Assembly: GCA_018970325.1 (NCBI GenBank)
Contig: JAGWWP010000014.1
Coordinates: forward strand, 1-47,140
Direction of reading: 5' to 3'
DNA length: 47,140 bases
DNA from: Cyanobacteria bacterium REEB446
Lineage (GTDB): Bacteria > Cyanobacteriota > Vampirovibrionia > LMEP-6097
Within the stretch, counting starts at the first letter, position 1. Each line of letters opens with the position of its first letter. Shown here in pieces: positions 16,350 through 25,338 of this stretch. Below the pieces are notes generated by a model. The model saw nothing but the letters and a program-made list of their open reading frames with translations, made no database searches and was not told where the DNA came from. A program made the position numbers and the translations under genes.

Positions 16350-18205
16350 CTGATCAAATACGATTAGCAGATTATGTAGCACAACGTTGTGCTGAATATG
16401 GTATTAGGCATATTTTCCTAGTCACTGGTGGAGGAGCAATGCATCTAAATGATGCCTTTGCTAGGAACAAAAATCTAACGCCGATCTGTTTTCATCATGA
16501 ACAAGCTGCAGCCATGGCTGCAGAAAGCTACTTCAGAGCTAGTAACTCTATTGCGGTAGTAAATGTCACGACTGGACCAGGAGCGATTAATGCACTTAAT
16601 GGTGTTCATGGCGCTTACGTAGATTCACTCGGAATGATAGTTATTTCGGGACAAGTCAAACGGACAACACTTTCATGGAACTATGACAGTCTTAGAGCAA
16701 GACAGTTAGGAGATCAAGAAGTCAATATCACTTCAATTGCACGTCCCATGGTAAAGTATGCAGAAACAATTCAAGATCCCCTAGCGATCGGTAAAATTAT
16801 GGATTTTGCTTTCTTTTTAGCAACATTTGGCAGACCTGGTCCTGTCTGGATTGATATTCCGAATGATGTACAGAGCATAAAAATAGACACTTCTCTGCTG
16901 GAAAGATGGGATGGTGATATTTCTTCATTAATCAACAATCCTAATATTCATGAAAATACAAAACAAGAATTACAAGAATTAAAATCACGTTCCTTTGATC
17001 AAGAAATAATAGAAATATTAAACAAAATAAAACAAGCAAAACGGCCCGTTATCTTTGCTGGCAATGGCATAAGGTTATCTGGACAACATAATACGTTTCT
17101 TAAATTAATTTCTAAACTTGGTATACCTGTAGTAACTGGTTGGAACGCCCACGACATATTAGCTTTCGACAATCCTTGTTATGCTGGTAAACCCAGTACC
17201 GTAGGTGACCGAGCTGGAAATTTCACTGTTCAAAATTCAGATCTTCTATTAATTCTGGGGTCTCGCCTTAATATTAGACAGATTAGTTACAATTGGGAAA
17301 ATTTTGCAAGCAAAGCATACAAGATCATGATCGATGTAGACCTTGCAGAACTTAACAAACCAACTTTAACAATTGATACGAAGATACAAGCTGATTTAAA
17401 AGAATTCATGCCTTGTTTTTTGGCAAATGTAGCTGATTGGGAAATTCAAGAAGAACATTCAAACTACCTCCAATGGTGCAAAGAAAGAGTTCAAAAATAT
17501 CCAACGGTTATCCCTGAATACCAAAATAGTCCACAAGGACTAATTAATCCTTATTTTTTCATATCAGAATTATTAAATAGTCTTCAACCAGAAGATGTTG
17601 TGGTTACGGGGAATGCATCCGCTGCAATTATTAGTTTTCAAACCGTTAAAATCAAAGATGGTCAAAGACTTTATTCAAATTCTGGCAGTGCTAGTATGGG
17701 CTATGACTTGCCAGCCGCTATTGGGGCTTCAATAGCTTTAAATAGGAAGAAGATAGTTTGCCTCACTGGTGATGGTAGTATCATGATGAATATTCAAGAA
17801 TTGCAGACCATTGTGGGCTATAAGTTGCCCATAAAGATTTGCGTGTTGAATAATTTTGGTTATCTAAGCATTAAACAAACCCAACGTAATTATTTCCCAG
17901 ATAATGTCTTTGGGACATGTCCCAGCGACGGTGTCAGTATGCCAGATTTTATCGCACTTGGGACTGCCTTCAAATTAACATGCTATAAAGTGACTTCAAT
18001 TGAAGACTGGAAAACTGAGGAAGCACAACAACTCCTAAATTCTGATCAACCTGTACTTTTTGAAGTAATGTGTGATCCATCTCAAGAATTTGCACCTAAA
18101 CTCATGTCTAAAAGATTAGCAGACGGTTCTATGCTAGCACCCTCTTTAGAAAATATGAGTCCATTTTTACCAGAAGAAGAAATGGTTCAAAACATCATAA
18201 GTTAA
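16346..18205 (+). CDS. YerE/acetolactate synthase-like TPP enzyme
   Basis: This 619-residue thiamine-diphosphate enzyme has the three-domain AHAS fold. The N-terminal domain carries the cofactor-activating Glu52 (HHEQAAAMAAE). The C-terminal domain has the TPP/Mg motif starting GDGS (475-478) and ending LNNFG. Ordinary AHAS is next to ilvN and ilvC, which are absent here. Instead it sits with rfbF, rfbG and rfbH. That matches YerE of Yersinia, which decarboxylates pyruvate and adds the two-carbon unit to C4 of CDP-3,6-dideoxy-4-keto-glucose to give yersiniose. The sugar substrate is inferred from context; a housekeeping AHAS is the alternative. Confidence 0.82.
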   Translation: MTDQIRLADYVAQRCAEYGIRHIFLVTGGGAMHLNDAFARNKNLTPICFHHEQAAAMAAESYFRASNSIAVVNVTTGPGAINALNGVHGAYVDSLGMIVISGQVKRTTLSWNYDSLRARQLGDQEVNITSIARPMVKYAETIQDPLAIGKIMDFAFFLATFGRPGPVWIDIPNDVQSIKIDTSLLERWDGDISSLINNPNIHENTKQELQELKSRSFDQEIIEILNKIKQAKRPVIFAGNGIRLSGQHNTFLKLISKLGIPVVTGWNAHDILAFDNPCYAGKPSTVGDRAGNFTVQNSDLLLILGSRLNIRQISYNWENFASKAYKIMIDVDLAELNKPTLTIDTKIQADLKEFMPCFLANVADWEIQEEHSNYLQWCKERVQKYPTVIPEYQNSPQGLINPYFFISELLNSLQPEDVVVTGNASAAIISFQTVKIKDGQRLYSNSGSASMGYDLPAAIGASIALNRKKIVCLTGDGSIMMNIQELQTIVGYKLPIKICVLNNFGYLSIKQTQRNYFPDNVFGTCPSDGVSMPDFIALGTAFKLTCYKVTSIEDWKTEEAQQLLNSDQPVLFEVMCDPSQEFAPKLMSKRLADGSMLAPSLENMSPFLPEEEMVQNIIS

Positions 18206-18238
18206 TACTTTATGGTCTAAAATAAAAGATGAAGTCAT

Positions 18239-19396
18239 ATGCAACTAACTAGAAAATGCCCTCTCTGTTCAAGCCCTACTGGTTCAATATTACATACACA
18301 GCCGTTTATAATAGAAGACGACAACCCCCTAGATCCACACATTAGTGTCGTTTCCTGTGATCACTGCCATTTTATTTTCTCAGATTCGCGATCAATTCAG
18401 AAAGATTACAATGACTACTATGCAAGAATATCAAGTTATGATAACGAAGATGTAGGTTTTGGTAACGCCTTGCACACTTGGGATAAAGATAGATTACAAG
18501 AAATAGTGAATTATTTCTTTACAGATAAAGATCTTAATCTGAATATTTTAGACATCGGTTCATCTGCTGGCGGTCTATTACAGCTCCTTGAAGAAAAAGG
18601 ATTTAAAAATTTATTCGGACTGGATCCATCAAATCGCTGCATAGACAAAATCACATCTAAAGCCTCGTCTATCAAAGCTTTTCAAGGTAATCTCTCTGAT
18701 GACTTAGGGTTAATTTTTGGAGAAAAAAAATTCGACCTAATAATTCTTTCGCATGTACTAGAACATGTTTTTGATGTAAATTCAGCTTTGAAAAACCTAA
18801 TTAAAATCCTAAATGAAAATGGTTTAATTTACGTGGAAGTTCCAGACTCATCACGATATAAAGATTTCATGCACGCACCATTTCATTATCTCAGCCTTGT
18901 ACATATTAATCATTTTACAGACTTATCTCTAAAAACCCTATTAGGACTACATGGTTTAAAAGTTTTACAATGTAATAAAAAAACTTTTTATATCTCTGAG
19001 ACCGAACAATATCCAGCTATTTATGGTGTTTTTGGGCTAGATCAAGAATTCCAAGATTTCTCGGCATATATAGAATTAAGCTCACAGTCTGAAAATCATG
19101 AAGTACTCAATCAATTAATCAATAATAATGTCCCCGTTGCTATCTGGGGTGCAGGTATGCAAACAATGCGCCTCTTGGGTGATGATAAATTTAAAGAGCT
19201 AAATATCCGCTATCTTGTGGATTCAGATAAAACTAAACAAGGAAGGAAAATGGGACATTTATTTGTCCAATCCCCAGAGAATCTAAAAGATTTTCAAGGG
19301 ACTATCCTGATATCTTCCCCATCCTACCATCAACAAATCACGCAGCAAATAAGGAATGCTCAATACACGAATGATGTAATACTACTCAATGTATAA
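18239..19396 (+). CDS. sugar C-methyltransferase, second paralogue
   Basis: This 385-residue protein has the same layout as the one at 13882: zinc-binding CPLCSS and CDHCHFIFSD, SAM motif ILDIGSSAGGLLQLLEEKG near 103, LSHVLEHVFDV, and a C-terminal nucleotide-binding-like VAIWGAGMQTMRLLGDD near 300. It follows the TPP enzyme by 33 bases in the same direction. Two such enzymes in one island suggest two methylated carbons or two sugars, though the N-terminal family resemblance does not reveal which. Confidence 0.84.
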   Translation: MQLTRKCPLCSSPTGSILHTQPFIIEDDNPLDPHISVVSCDHCHFIFSDSRSIQKDYNDYYARISSYDNEDVGFGNALHTWDKDRLQEIVNYFFTDKDLNLNILDIGSSAGGLLQLLEEKGFKNLFGLDPSNRCIDKITSKASSIKAFQGNLSDDLGLIFGEKKFDLIILSHVLEHVFDVNSALKNLIKILNENGLIYVEVPDSSRYKDFMHAPFHYLSLVHINHFTDLSLKTLLGLHGLKVLQCNKKTFYISETEQYPAIYGVFGLDQEFQDFSAYIELSSQSENHEVLNQLINNNVPVAIWGAGMQTMRLLGDDKFKELNIRYLVDSDKTKQGRKMGHLFVQSPENLKDFQGTILISSPSYHQQITQQIRNAQYTNDVILLNV

Positions 19397-19476
19397 ATCT
19401 GCTTTATTATTCACCATCAAACAATTCAACTATTGAGATGATATTTTTAATTTATTTTAAAATGGAATATTAAAAT

Positions 19477-20598
19477 ATGGATGAATCACAGCTTTTTAAA
19501 CTTAAAGACATAAAGAATTTTTTCACAACACTAATAAAACTATCTAATAAAACAGTTTTAATAACTGGTGGAACAGGATACGTAGGTAAATGCCTGTTGG
19601 ACTGCCTATTAAACGCTAATCGAATCCTAAATTTAAATCTGAAATTAATTTTACTAACTCGAGATTCACTAAATTTTCAAAATGAGTTTCATTTAGCAAA
19701 AAATGCTTCAGAAATTGATTTTCATTATGTTGATTTTTCAGAAAATAATAATCTAAATGATATCAAAAAGAAAATCTCAAACATAGATTACGTAATCCAT
19801 GCTGCAACCTCCTCAATAAAAGAAAAAGATATTAATATATTCAAAAACAACCCCTCGCTTTATTTCGGCAGCATAGTTAATGGTACTAAACAAATATTAG
19901 AAATTTTAAAACTCAAACCAAATATAAAATGCCTATATATTAGCTCTGGAGCCGTTTATCGTGGAATAAATCAGAAAACCATTTTCTCAGAGGATGACTG
20001 GACTGCTGATTTATTTATTCCGATGGATACAGATGTTTATACATTAGGTAAAAGATTATCAGAGAAATATTTTTTTGATAGTTTAAAAAATGCAGAGTTC
20101 GAAAACTTCTGCATTGCACGATGTTTTACTTTTATCGGACCATATTTACCACTTGGTATTCGCTTAGCAGGTTCTACTTTTTTTACTAATATCGTTAGAA
20201 AAGAGCCATTAATAATTCACGGCGATGGCTCAGACATTCGTAGCTTTATGCACAGTTACGACCTAGCTATCTGGCTAATTAAAGTCTTAATAGAAGGCAG
20301 ACCTAGAGAGGCTTACAATGTAGGTTCCGATGAAGCTATTAGTATTAAAGATTTTGCAGAAAAGATTTCTTCTATAGTTAACGAGAAATTCCAGAACTTA
20401 CCTAAAGAAGTAGAATACAGCAGTCGATACCCAGTAATAATCAAGAATGAGGTTACTAGTCTCACGGCAAATAAAGTTTACCTCCCAGATACATCCAAAG
20501 CTAAAAAAGAATTGTCTTTAGATTTGAAATTCAATCTCGATGAAGCTATATCAAACACTCTTCGTTATTACGGATTACAGCCAAATGGTCTAGATTGA
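19477..20598 (+). CDS. NAD(P)-dependent epimerase/dehydratase (extended SDR)
   Basis: This 373-residue extended SDR has GxxGxxG in VLITGGTGYVGKCLL, starting near residue 28 after a helical N-terminal extension. It also has a SSGAVY strand and the YxxxK active site in YTLGKRLSEKYF. GDGSDIRSFMHSYDLAIWL and YNVGSDEAISI are usual for sugar-nucleotide SDRs. In the yersiniose pathway an SDR (YerF) reduces the new side-chain ketone, so that role is plausible here. An epimerase or 4,6-dehydratase role cannot be excluded. Confidence 0.82.
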   Translation: MDESQLFKLKDIKNFFTTLIKLSNKTVLITGGTGYVGKCLLDCLLNANRILNLNLKLILLTRDSLNFQNEFHLAKNASEIDFHYVDFSENNNLNDIKKKISNIDYVIHAATSSIKEKDINIFKNNPSLYFGSIVNGTKQILEILKLKPNIKCLYISSGAVYRGINQKTIFSEDDWTADLFIPMDTDVYTLGKRLSEKYFFDSLKNAEFENFCIARCFTFIGPYLPLGIRLAGSTFFTNIVRKEPLIIHGDGSDIRSFMHSYDLAIWLIKVLIEGRPREAYNVGSDEAISIKDFAEKISSIVNEKFQNLPKEVEYSSRYPVIIKNEVTSLTANKVYLPDTSKAKKELSLDLKFNLDEAISNTLRYYGLQPNGLD

Positions 20599-20663
20599 TT
20601 ATCCTTTTAATCGATTTCATTTTTAGCCTAATCGTGGCAAACAATGGACAGTAGGGCAAAGAA

Positions 20664-22778
20664 ATGAATAAAACAGAACTAGACACGCAAGGTACTGTAA
20701 GTCAATGTTTAACCCTAGCGGAAAATCTCATAGATGATAATGAATTAAATCTTGCTTTAGTCATTCTTAGGAACTTAGAAAAAATTTCTCTTCATTCGAT
20801 TGAATCTAATCACCATAATAGTTTAGTATTAACTATTTTGGAAAAATATAAACGAATTAATGAATTAGAAAAAACAGCCCCCCTCTCAAAAGAGCTTGCC
20901 TTTTTATATCTAGGATTTGAAAAATATTATGAAGCAATTCGCATCTTTGAAAACTTACTTAAAACTTCTGACGATGATCTCTTAGTAGTCTATGGTCAGC
21001 TCAAATGCCTGATAAAACTAGAATTAGACATATCCTGTCTCAAAAATTATTTCAATGATTTCCTTGTAAAAACAGGCTTATCACCAAATCAATTAGAATG
21101 GGCTTGCAAAGCAATAGGAACTTTTCACCTAAAATCAACCAAGGATGACAGCCTTGGTATCAAGTTCTATGAAAAGGCTTTCGAACTAAACCCCAGTTGT
21201 CCTGAATTAAATCTATTCTTTCTAAGAGTACATTGTAAGAGCATTAATCCAGATATTGAAAAATATATAGCACCTGCAATCACAAATACCCACCTTGGCT
21301 CACTGCCATATTTTCTTGCAATTTGTGCAGCAAGAAATTTAGGTAATAAAAAACTATATCAACAATTAACCGAAGAGCTGGTCAAAAAATTTCCAGATGA
21401 TGAGTGGAGCTATTTCCACCAAAGCCAAAAGAAACATGAATCTGGCATGACTGACGAATGTCTAGCATTCTTAAACCAAATCCTAGAGAAAAACCCTCAC
21501 AATCTTGCAGCTCACGATAATCGGATAATGAACTCGCATTATAGTTCAACAATGTCACAAGAAGAAATACTTGCAATTGCAAATGAATACCATAAAAATA
21601 TCATTCAACCTTTTGTTAAAACAGCTGGGGGAAATTTTGAATTTTCTAAATATCAAGATGAGTATAAAGAAAAAAAAACTATTCGCATTGGCTTCGTCTC
21701 TGGAGATTTTAAGCAGCACCCTGTTTTCTTTTGGGTAAGTAGTTTATTAAAATATTTTCCTAAAGAAAAATTTGAAGTTCACTGCTATGTTAACAACGAA
21801 GAAAATCCCTTTGCAGAATCACTTGTTTCCCTCTGTAATTCTTTTACTTATATCACCCAACTTACTGATACTCAGCTCGCCGAAAAAATTTTCAACGATA
21901 GGATACATGTACTAATTGATCTATCTGGCCACACAGACTTAAATCGACTTAAGACCTTTGGACTAAAACCAGCTCCGATACAGATAACTTGGCTTGGTCA
22001 AGTTGGTACTACTGGAGTTAAGGAAATTGACTATCTGATCGCAGATAAGTTTCTTATACGAAAAGGGGAAGAGCGTTTTTATACAGAAAAAATCTGCTAT
22101 CTATCATCTGGTGGTGCCTACCCTGCAAATGACTATGAAAATCTATATGTAAACCGCTCACTTGCCAGAAACGACGGAAAAATTATATTTGGGTCATTCA
22201 ACAACTCTAATAAAATCAATGCTACTGTAATGGAGACATGGTCAGAGATATTAAAATCAGTTCCAGAAAGTCATATATTAATCAGTAATTATTCATTAAT
22301 GACAGAGCCCGAGTATAAGATAGAATTGATTAAAAGCTTTAAAAAACTTGGAATAGACGAATCTAGACTCGAATTTGAGCTGCCTGAAACTAAGGTCTCA
22401 CACCTACTGAGATTCAGCAAAATCGATATAGCCTTAGATTCATTTCCCTTTAATGGAGGAACTACAACACACGAAACTCTTATGATGAGTGTTCCATTAA
22501 TAGCCATTGAAGGGGATAGGTGGGCTAGTAGAATGTCTGCAGATATATTAATGAGTGCAAATTTACCTGAATTAATTGCTAAAGACAGGCAAGATTATAT
22601 TAATAAGATAGTGAATCTTGCAAGATCACCAAAGCAAATAATCTATTATAAAGAAACTATCCGAGAAAAATATCTAAATTCACCTGCCACAGATATGGAA
22701 AGCTTCTCAAATGATTTTGCTGAAAAGATTAAGAATATTTGGGATCAATATTTAACAAGCAAAAATCAGATAGAATAA
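20664..22778 (+). CDS. TPR-GT41 glycosyltransferase 4
   Basis: This 704-residue paralogue of the cluster at 5.5-11.4 kb is separated from it by the sugar genes. It has TPR-like helices to about 320, then RIGFVSGDFKQHP near 341, DLSGHTDLNRL near 419, KPAPIQITWLGQVG, GSFNNSNKIN and GGTTTHETLMMSVPL near 598. The C-terminus IREKYLNSPATDM matches copies 1 and 2. It is closest in length and arrangement to copy 2. All conserved catalytic landmarks are present, so activity is likely. Confidence 0.88.
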   Translation: MNKTELDTQGTVSQCLTLAENLIDDNELNLALVILRNLEKISLHSIESNHHNSLVLTILEKYKRINELEKTAPLSKELAFLYLGFEKYYEAIRIFENLLKTSDDDLLVVYGQLKCLIKLELDISCLKNYFNDFLVKTGLSPNQLEWACKAIGTFHLKSTKDDSLGIKFYEKAFELNPSCPELNLFFLRVHCKSINPDIEKYIAPAITNTHLGSLPYFLAICAARNLGNKKLYQQLTEELVKKFPDDEWSYFHQSQKKHESGMTDECLAFLNQILEKNPHNLAAHDNRIMNSHYSSTMSQEEILAIANEYHKNIIQPFVKTAGGNFEFSKYQDEYKEKKTIRIGFVSGDFKQHPVFFWVSSLLKYFPKEKFEVHCYVNNEENPFAESLVSLCNSFTYITQLTDTQLAEKIFNDRIHVLIDLSGHTDLNRLKTFGLKPAPIQITWLGQVGTTGVKEIDYLIADKFLIRKGEERFYTEKICYLSSGGAYPANDYENLYVNRSLARNDGKIIFGSFNNSNKINATVMETWSEILKSVPESHILISNYSLMTEPEYKIELIKSFKKLGIDESRLEFELPETKVSHLLRFSKIDIALDSFPFNGGTTTHETLMMSVPLIAIEGDRWASRMSADILMSANLPELIAKDRQDYINKIVNLARSPKQIIYYKETIREKYLNSPATDMESFSNDFAEKIKNIWDQYLTSKNQIE

Positions 22779-22866
22779 CCTATAGATAATTCAACATATC
22801 ATCTAATTTACCTAATACTTAACCCTTAATATTGGTTAATAAGTACTAATAAGGATATCGAAACTT

Positions 22867-23769
22867 ATGAAAGCAGTTATATTAGCCGGTGGTCTAGGTA
22901 CAAGAATAACAGAAGAATCTTATCTCCGCCCCAAACCAATGATAGAAATTGGTGGTAAGCCAATTCTTTGGCATATTATGAAAATCTACTCTTATCATGG
23001 GATAAATGATTTTGTAATTTGTGCTGGATACAAGAGTTATATAATCAAAGAATATTTTGCAAATTATTTTCTACACCAGTCAGACATAAGCTTTGATATG
23101 TCTACAAACCAAATGCAGATACACCATAACAGCTGTGAACCTTGGAAAGTTACCATTGTAGATACTGGTGAAAATACCATGACTGGTGGACGCCTAAAAA
23201 GAGTCCAGGAGCACATCAAAGATGAAACATTTTGCATGACTTATGGCGACGGCGTTTCCGATGTTAATTTAAGCGAATTAATTAAATTTCATCAAAATTC
23301 AGGCAAACTTGCAACATTAACAGGAGTCTGCCCTCCTCAAAGATTTGGCGCTTTACAGTTAGGTGAAAATAACTCCGTAAAAGGTTTTCAAGAAAAACCC
23401 GTAGACACAGATAATGGTTGGATCAATGGTGGCTTTTTTGTACTAGAACCAACAGTATTAAATTTAATTGAAGGAGACTCCTGTATTTGGGAGAAAGAAC
23501 CTCTAGAACATCTTGCCCTAAGTAATCAACTATCAGCATTTAAGCACCCTGGTTTCTGGTTACCAATGGATACCCTCAGAGATAAATTAGAACTAGAAAA
23601 ACTCTGGGAATCGAATCAAGCTCCATGGAAACTCTGGGACCCACAAATATCAGTAAATCAAGAATATAATTTAAATTATTTTCAAAATCAACTTAGTTTA
23701 TTTAAAAATAAAATTGATAAAGAAAAGCCTTTAATGAATCTGTCCCTACCCGAAAGAATGCCACAATGA
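22867..23769 (+). CDS. rfbF: glucose-1-phosphate cytidylyltransferase
   Basis: This enzyme makes CDP-glucose from glucose-1-phosphate and CTP, the first step of the CDP-deoxysugar route. Seen are the pyrophosphorylase loop ILAGGLGTRITEE, RPKPMIEIGGKPILWHIM, VTIVDTGENTMTGGRLKR, the metal-binding TYGDGVSDVNL and INGGFFVLEP. At 300 residues it is about 40 longer than usual. The extra tail (about 260-300) is Asn/Leu/Lys-rich with no known motif. An AAGGA ribosome site precedes the ATG. It lies far from rfbG/rfbH, which are about 9 kb upstream on the other strand. Confidence 0.95.
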   Translation: MKAVILAGGLGTRITEESYLRPKPMIEIGGKPILWHIMKIYSYHGINDFVICAGYKSYIIKEYFANYFLHQSDISFDMSTNQMQIHHNSCEPWKVTIVDTGENTMTGGRLKRVQEHIKDETFCMTYGDGVSDVNLSELIKFHQNSGKLATLTGVCPPQRFGALQLGENNSVKGFQEKPVDTDNGWINGGFFVLEPTVLNLIEGDSCIWEKEPLEHLALSNQLSAFKHPGFWLPMDTLRDKLELEKLWESNQAPWKLWDPQISVNQEYNLNYFQNQLSLFKNKIDKEKPLMNLSLPERMPQ

Positions 23770-23801
23770 AAAAAATACTAATAACTGGCTTTCGTCACTG
23801 A
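23766..23801 (+). pseudogene. 11-codon remnant of a deleted SDR gene
   Basis: ATG at 23766 overlaps the rfbF stop (ATGA), as in a translationally coupled operon. It reads MKKILITGFRH and stops at 23801. MKKILITG is the typical first strand and start of the glycine-rich loop of an extended SDR. The rest is missing, so the fragment looks like the left edge of a deletion that removed a sugar SDR gene. Confidence 0.5.
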
Positions 23802-23822
23802 TAATGCTAATCGGGAATATCC

Positions 23823-23828
23823 TATAAT
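23823..23828 (+). promoter_or_regulatory. -10 box, predicted leaderless start of the chaperonin gene
   Basis: TATAAT is followed by 7 bases and then ATG at 23836. The box overlaps the alternative upstream ATG (23827), which argues that translation starts at 23836 on a leaderless mRNA. Confidence 0.5.
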
Positions 23829-23835
23829 GATAGCC

Positions 23836-25338
23836 ATGGAAGACTCTGTAAGCCACATTCAAACACTTGAAATAAATATATCTGCAATCAACTCTGTCGC
23901 AGATACAGTTCGCCACACCGTTGGACCTAAAGGCTTAGATGTCATGCTAGTCGACCAGTATGGTGATTTTCAGTGTACGAATGATGGCGTAGCCATACTT
24001 TCAGCTATCCAAGTCCAGCATCCAGCAGGAAAGCTTTTAATCGAAATCGCCAAAGCACAGGAAAGACAAATCGGAGATGGGACCACTAGTGTAGTTATAT
24101 TTGCTAGTGAAATTTTAAACCTTGCTTTAGAAAAAATTAAAAATGGACATCCCGCAATCCCACTCATTAAAGGGATTTCCATGGCTATTGATAAAACTAT
24201 CGAATTACTTGAAAGGCACTCCACACCTGTTCAACAAATAGATGATCCTAGATTACGCTCCGCAACATTGATTTCAGCAAGAGGAGACAAGGAATTAACC
24301 GACCTTCTAATTAAACTTGCGACCTATATCTCCGAAAAAAATAGCTTTGAATACTTAATCACTAAATTTGACTTCAGTTCCGCGATACACAGCTGCTCAC
24401 GCAGGGAATCTGAAATTTTCAATTCTTATTTCATTAATAAAAGAGCTCATTATCACTATGATAACGATTTCTATGACTGTAAATGCTTAATCATAGAAGG
24501 TCCATTAGAACCTGAAGCCTTATCTAGTGAAGTAATCAGCACAGACACAGGTGTAGCACGCCTAGATGAAAGTATAGATAAACTTCTCAGCATGGCAGAT
24601 AAAATAACACATTTAGGCATTAAAGCTATTTTTTTGAGTGGTAGCATTATGCCTAAAATCGAAGAATTCTTCATTAAAGAAGGGATATTCGTTTTAAGTA
24701 ACTTAAGACAAATCGATATTAATGCATTAATTCGCATTAGTGGTGCGAGCAAAGCTAGTAGACAAAAGCTTCTCAACACAGAAGCCTCTACAATAAAAGC
24801 GCTTAGTGGTACTTTAGAATATATCCAAAGAAGTTCAAGTCCAATAGGGGTGTTTATCAAAGGAACTGAAGCACAAGAAGCTACCCTACTGTTATCAGCA
24901 GAATTAGAAAGTGCTTTAGCAGAAAAGAAACGCATAGCCATTGATGCAGCAAATGCCTTTAAAAAATGCTTAGAATCTGGTTACGTACTTGGTGGCGGGG
25001 TAGCTGAAATTAACCTCATCGAAAGACTTAGAAAATCACAGGACTCTCTTTCCTTCAGCAAAGATATTATTACGGGCTTTAACATCATTACGGATGCACT
25101 TCCAGCGCTATTTAAACAAATCGTAAAAAATGCGGGTTATGACCCTAAAGCTAAACTAGAAAGTATCAATTTCAGTGCTAGTAATAAAGATGGTATTGAT
25201 TTGGATACAGGGGAAATATGCAACTATGATCAGCTTGGCATCTTAGACCCACTTGCTTTAAAGGTTTCTATTTTTAGAATAGTTAAAGAGCTGGTGAATC
25301 AAGTACTTAAAATCAAACTCATCTTACAAGCCAAGTAG
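23836..25338 (+). CDS. TCP-1/thermosome-like (group II/III) chaperonin
   Basis: This ATP-driven folding-chamber subunit has about 500 residues. The N-terminal part reads GPKGLDVMLVD, TNDGVAIL, VQHPAGKLLIEIAKAQ and GDGTTSVVIFASEIL. These are thermosome/CCT versions (NDG, HPA), not GroEL versions (KDG, ENxGA). The ATPase Asp of the C-terminal equatorial part is kept (IDAANAFKKCLESG, about residue 370), followed by GGGVAEINLIERL and the thermosome-like NAGYDPKAKLE. GroEL's usual partner groES is absent. I prefer ATG 23836; ATG 23827 is possible. It follows the glycan island, so clients could be its proteins, but that is a guess. Confidence 0.85.
   Translation: MEDSVSHIQTLEINISAINSVADTVRHTVGPKGLDVMLVDQYGDFQCTNDGVAILSAIQVQHPAGKLLIEIAKAQERQIGDGTTSVVIFASEILNLALEKIKNGHPAIPLIKGISMAIDKTIELLERHSTPVQQIDDPRLRSATLISARGDKELTDLLIKLATYISEKNSFEYLITKFDFSSAIHSCSRRESEIFNSYFINKRAHYHYDNDFYDCKCLIIEGPLEPEALSSEVISTDTGVARLDESIDKLLSMADKITHLGIKAIFLSGSIMPKIEEFFIKEGIFVLSNLRQIDINALIRISGASKASRQKLLNTEASTIKALSGTLEYIQRSSSPIGVFIKGTEAQEATLLLSAELESALAEKKRIAIDAANAFKKCLESGYVLGGGVAEINLIERLRKSQDSLSFSKDIITGFNIITDALPALFKQIVKNAGYDPKAKLESINFSASNKDGIDLDTGEICNYDQLGILDPLALKVSIFRIVKELVNQVLKIKLILQAK

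Noticed and set aside
22830-22860. Hairpin-like ACTTAACC...GGTTAATAAGT before rfbF
   Set aside because: The right arm needs a three-base bulge and the stem is AT-rich; not distinguishable from chance.
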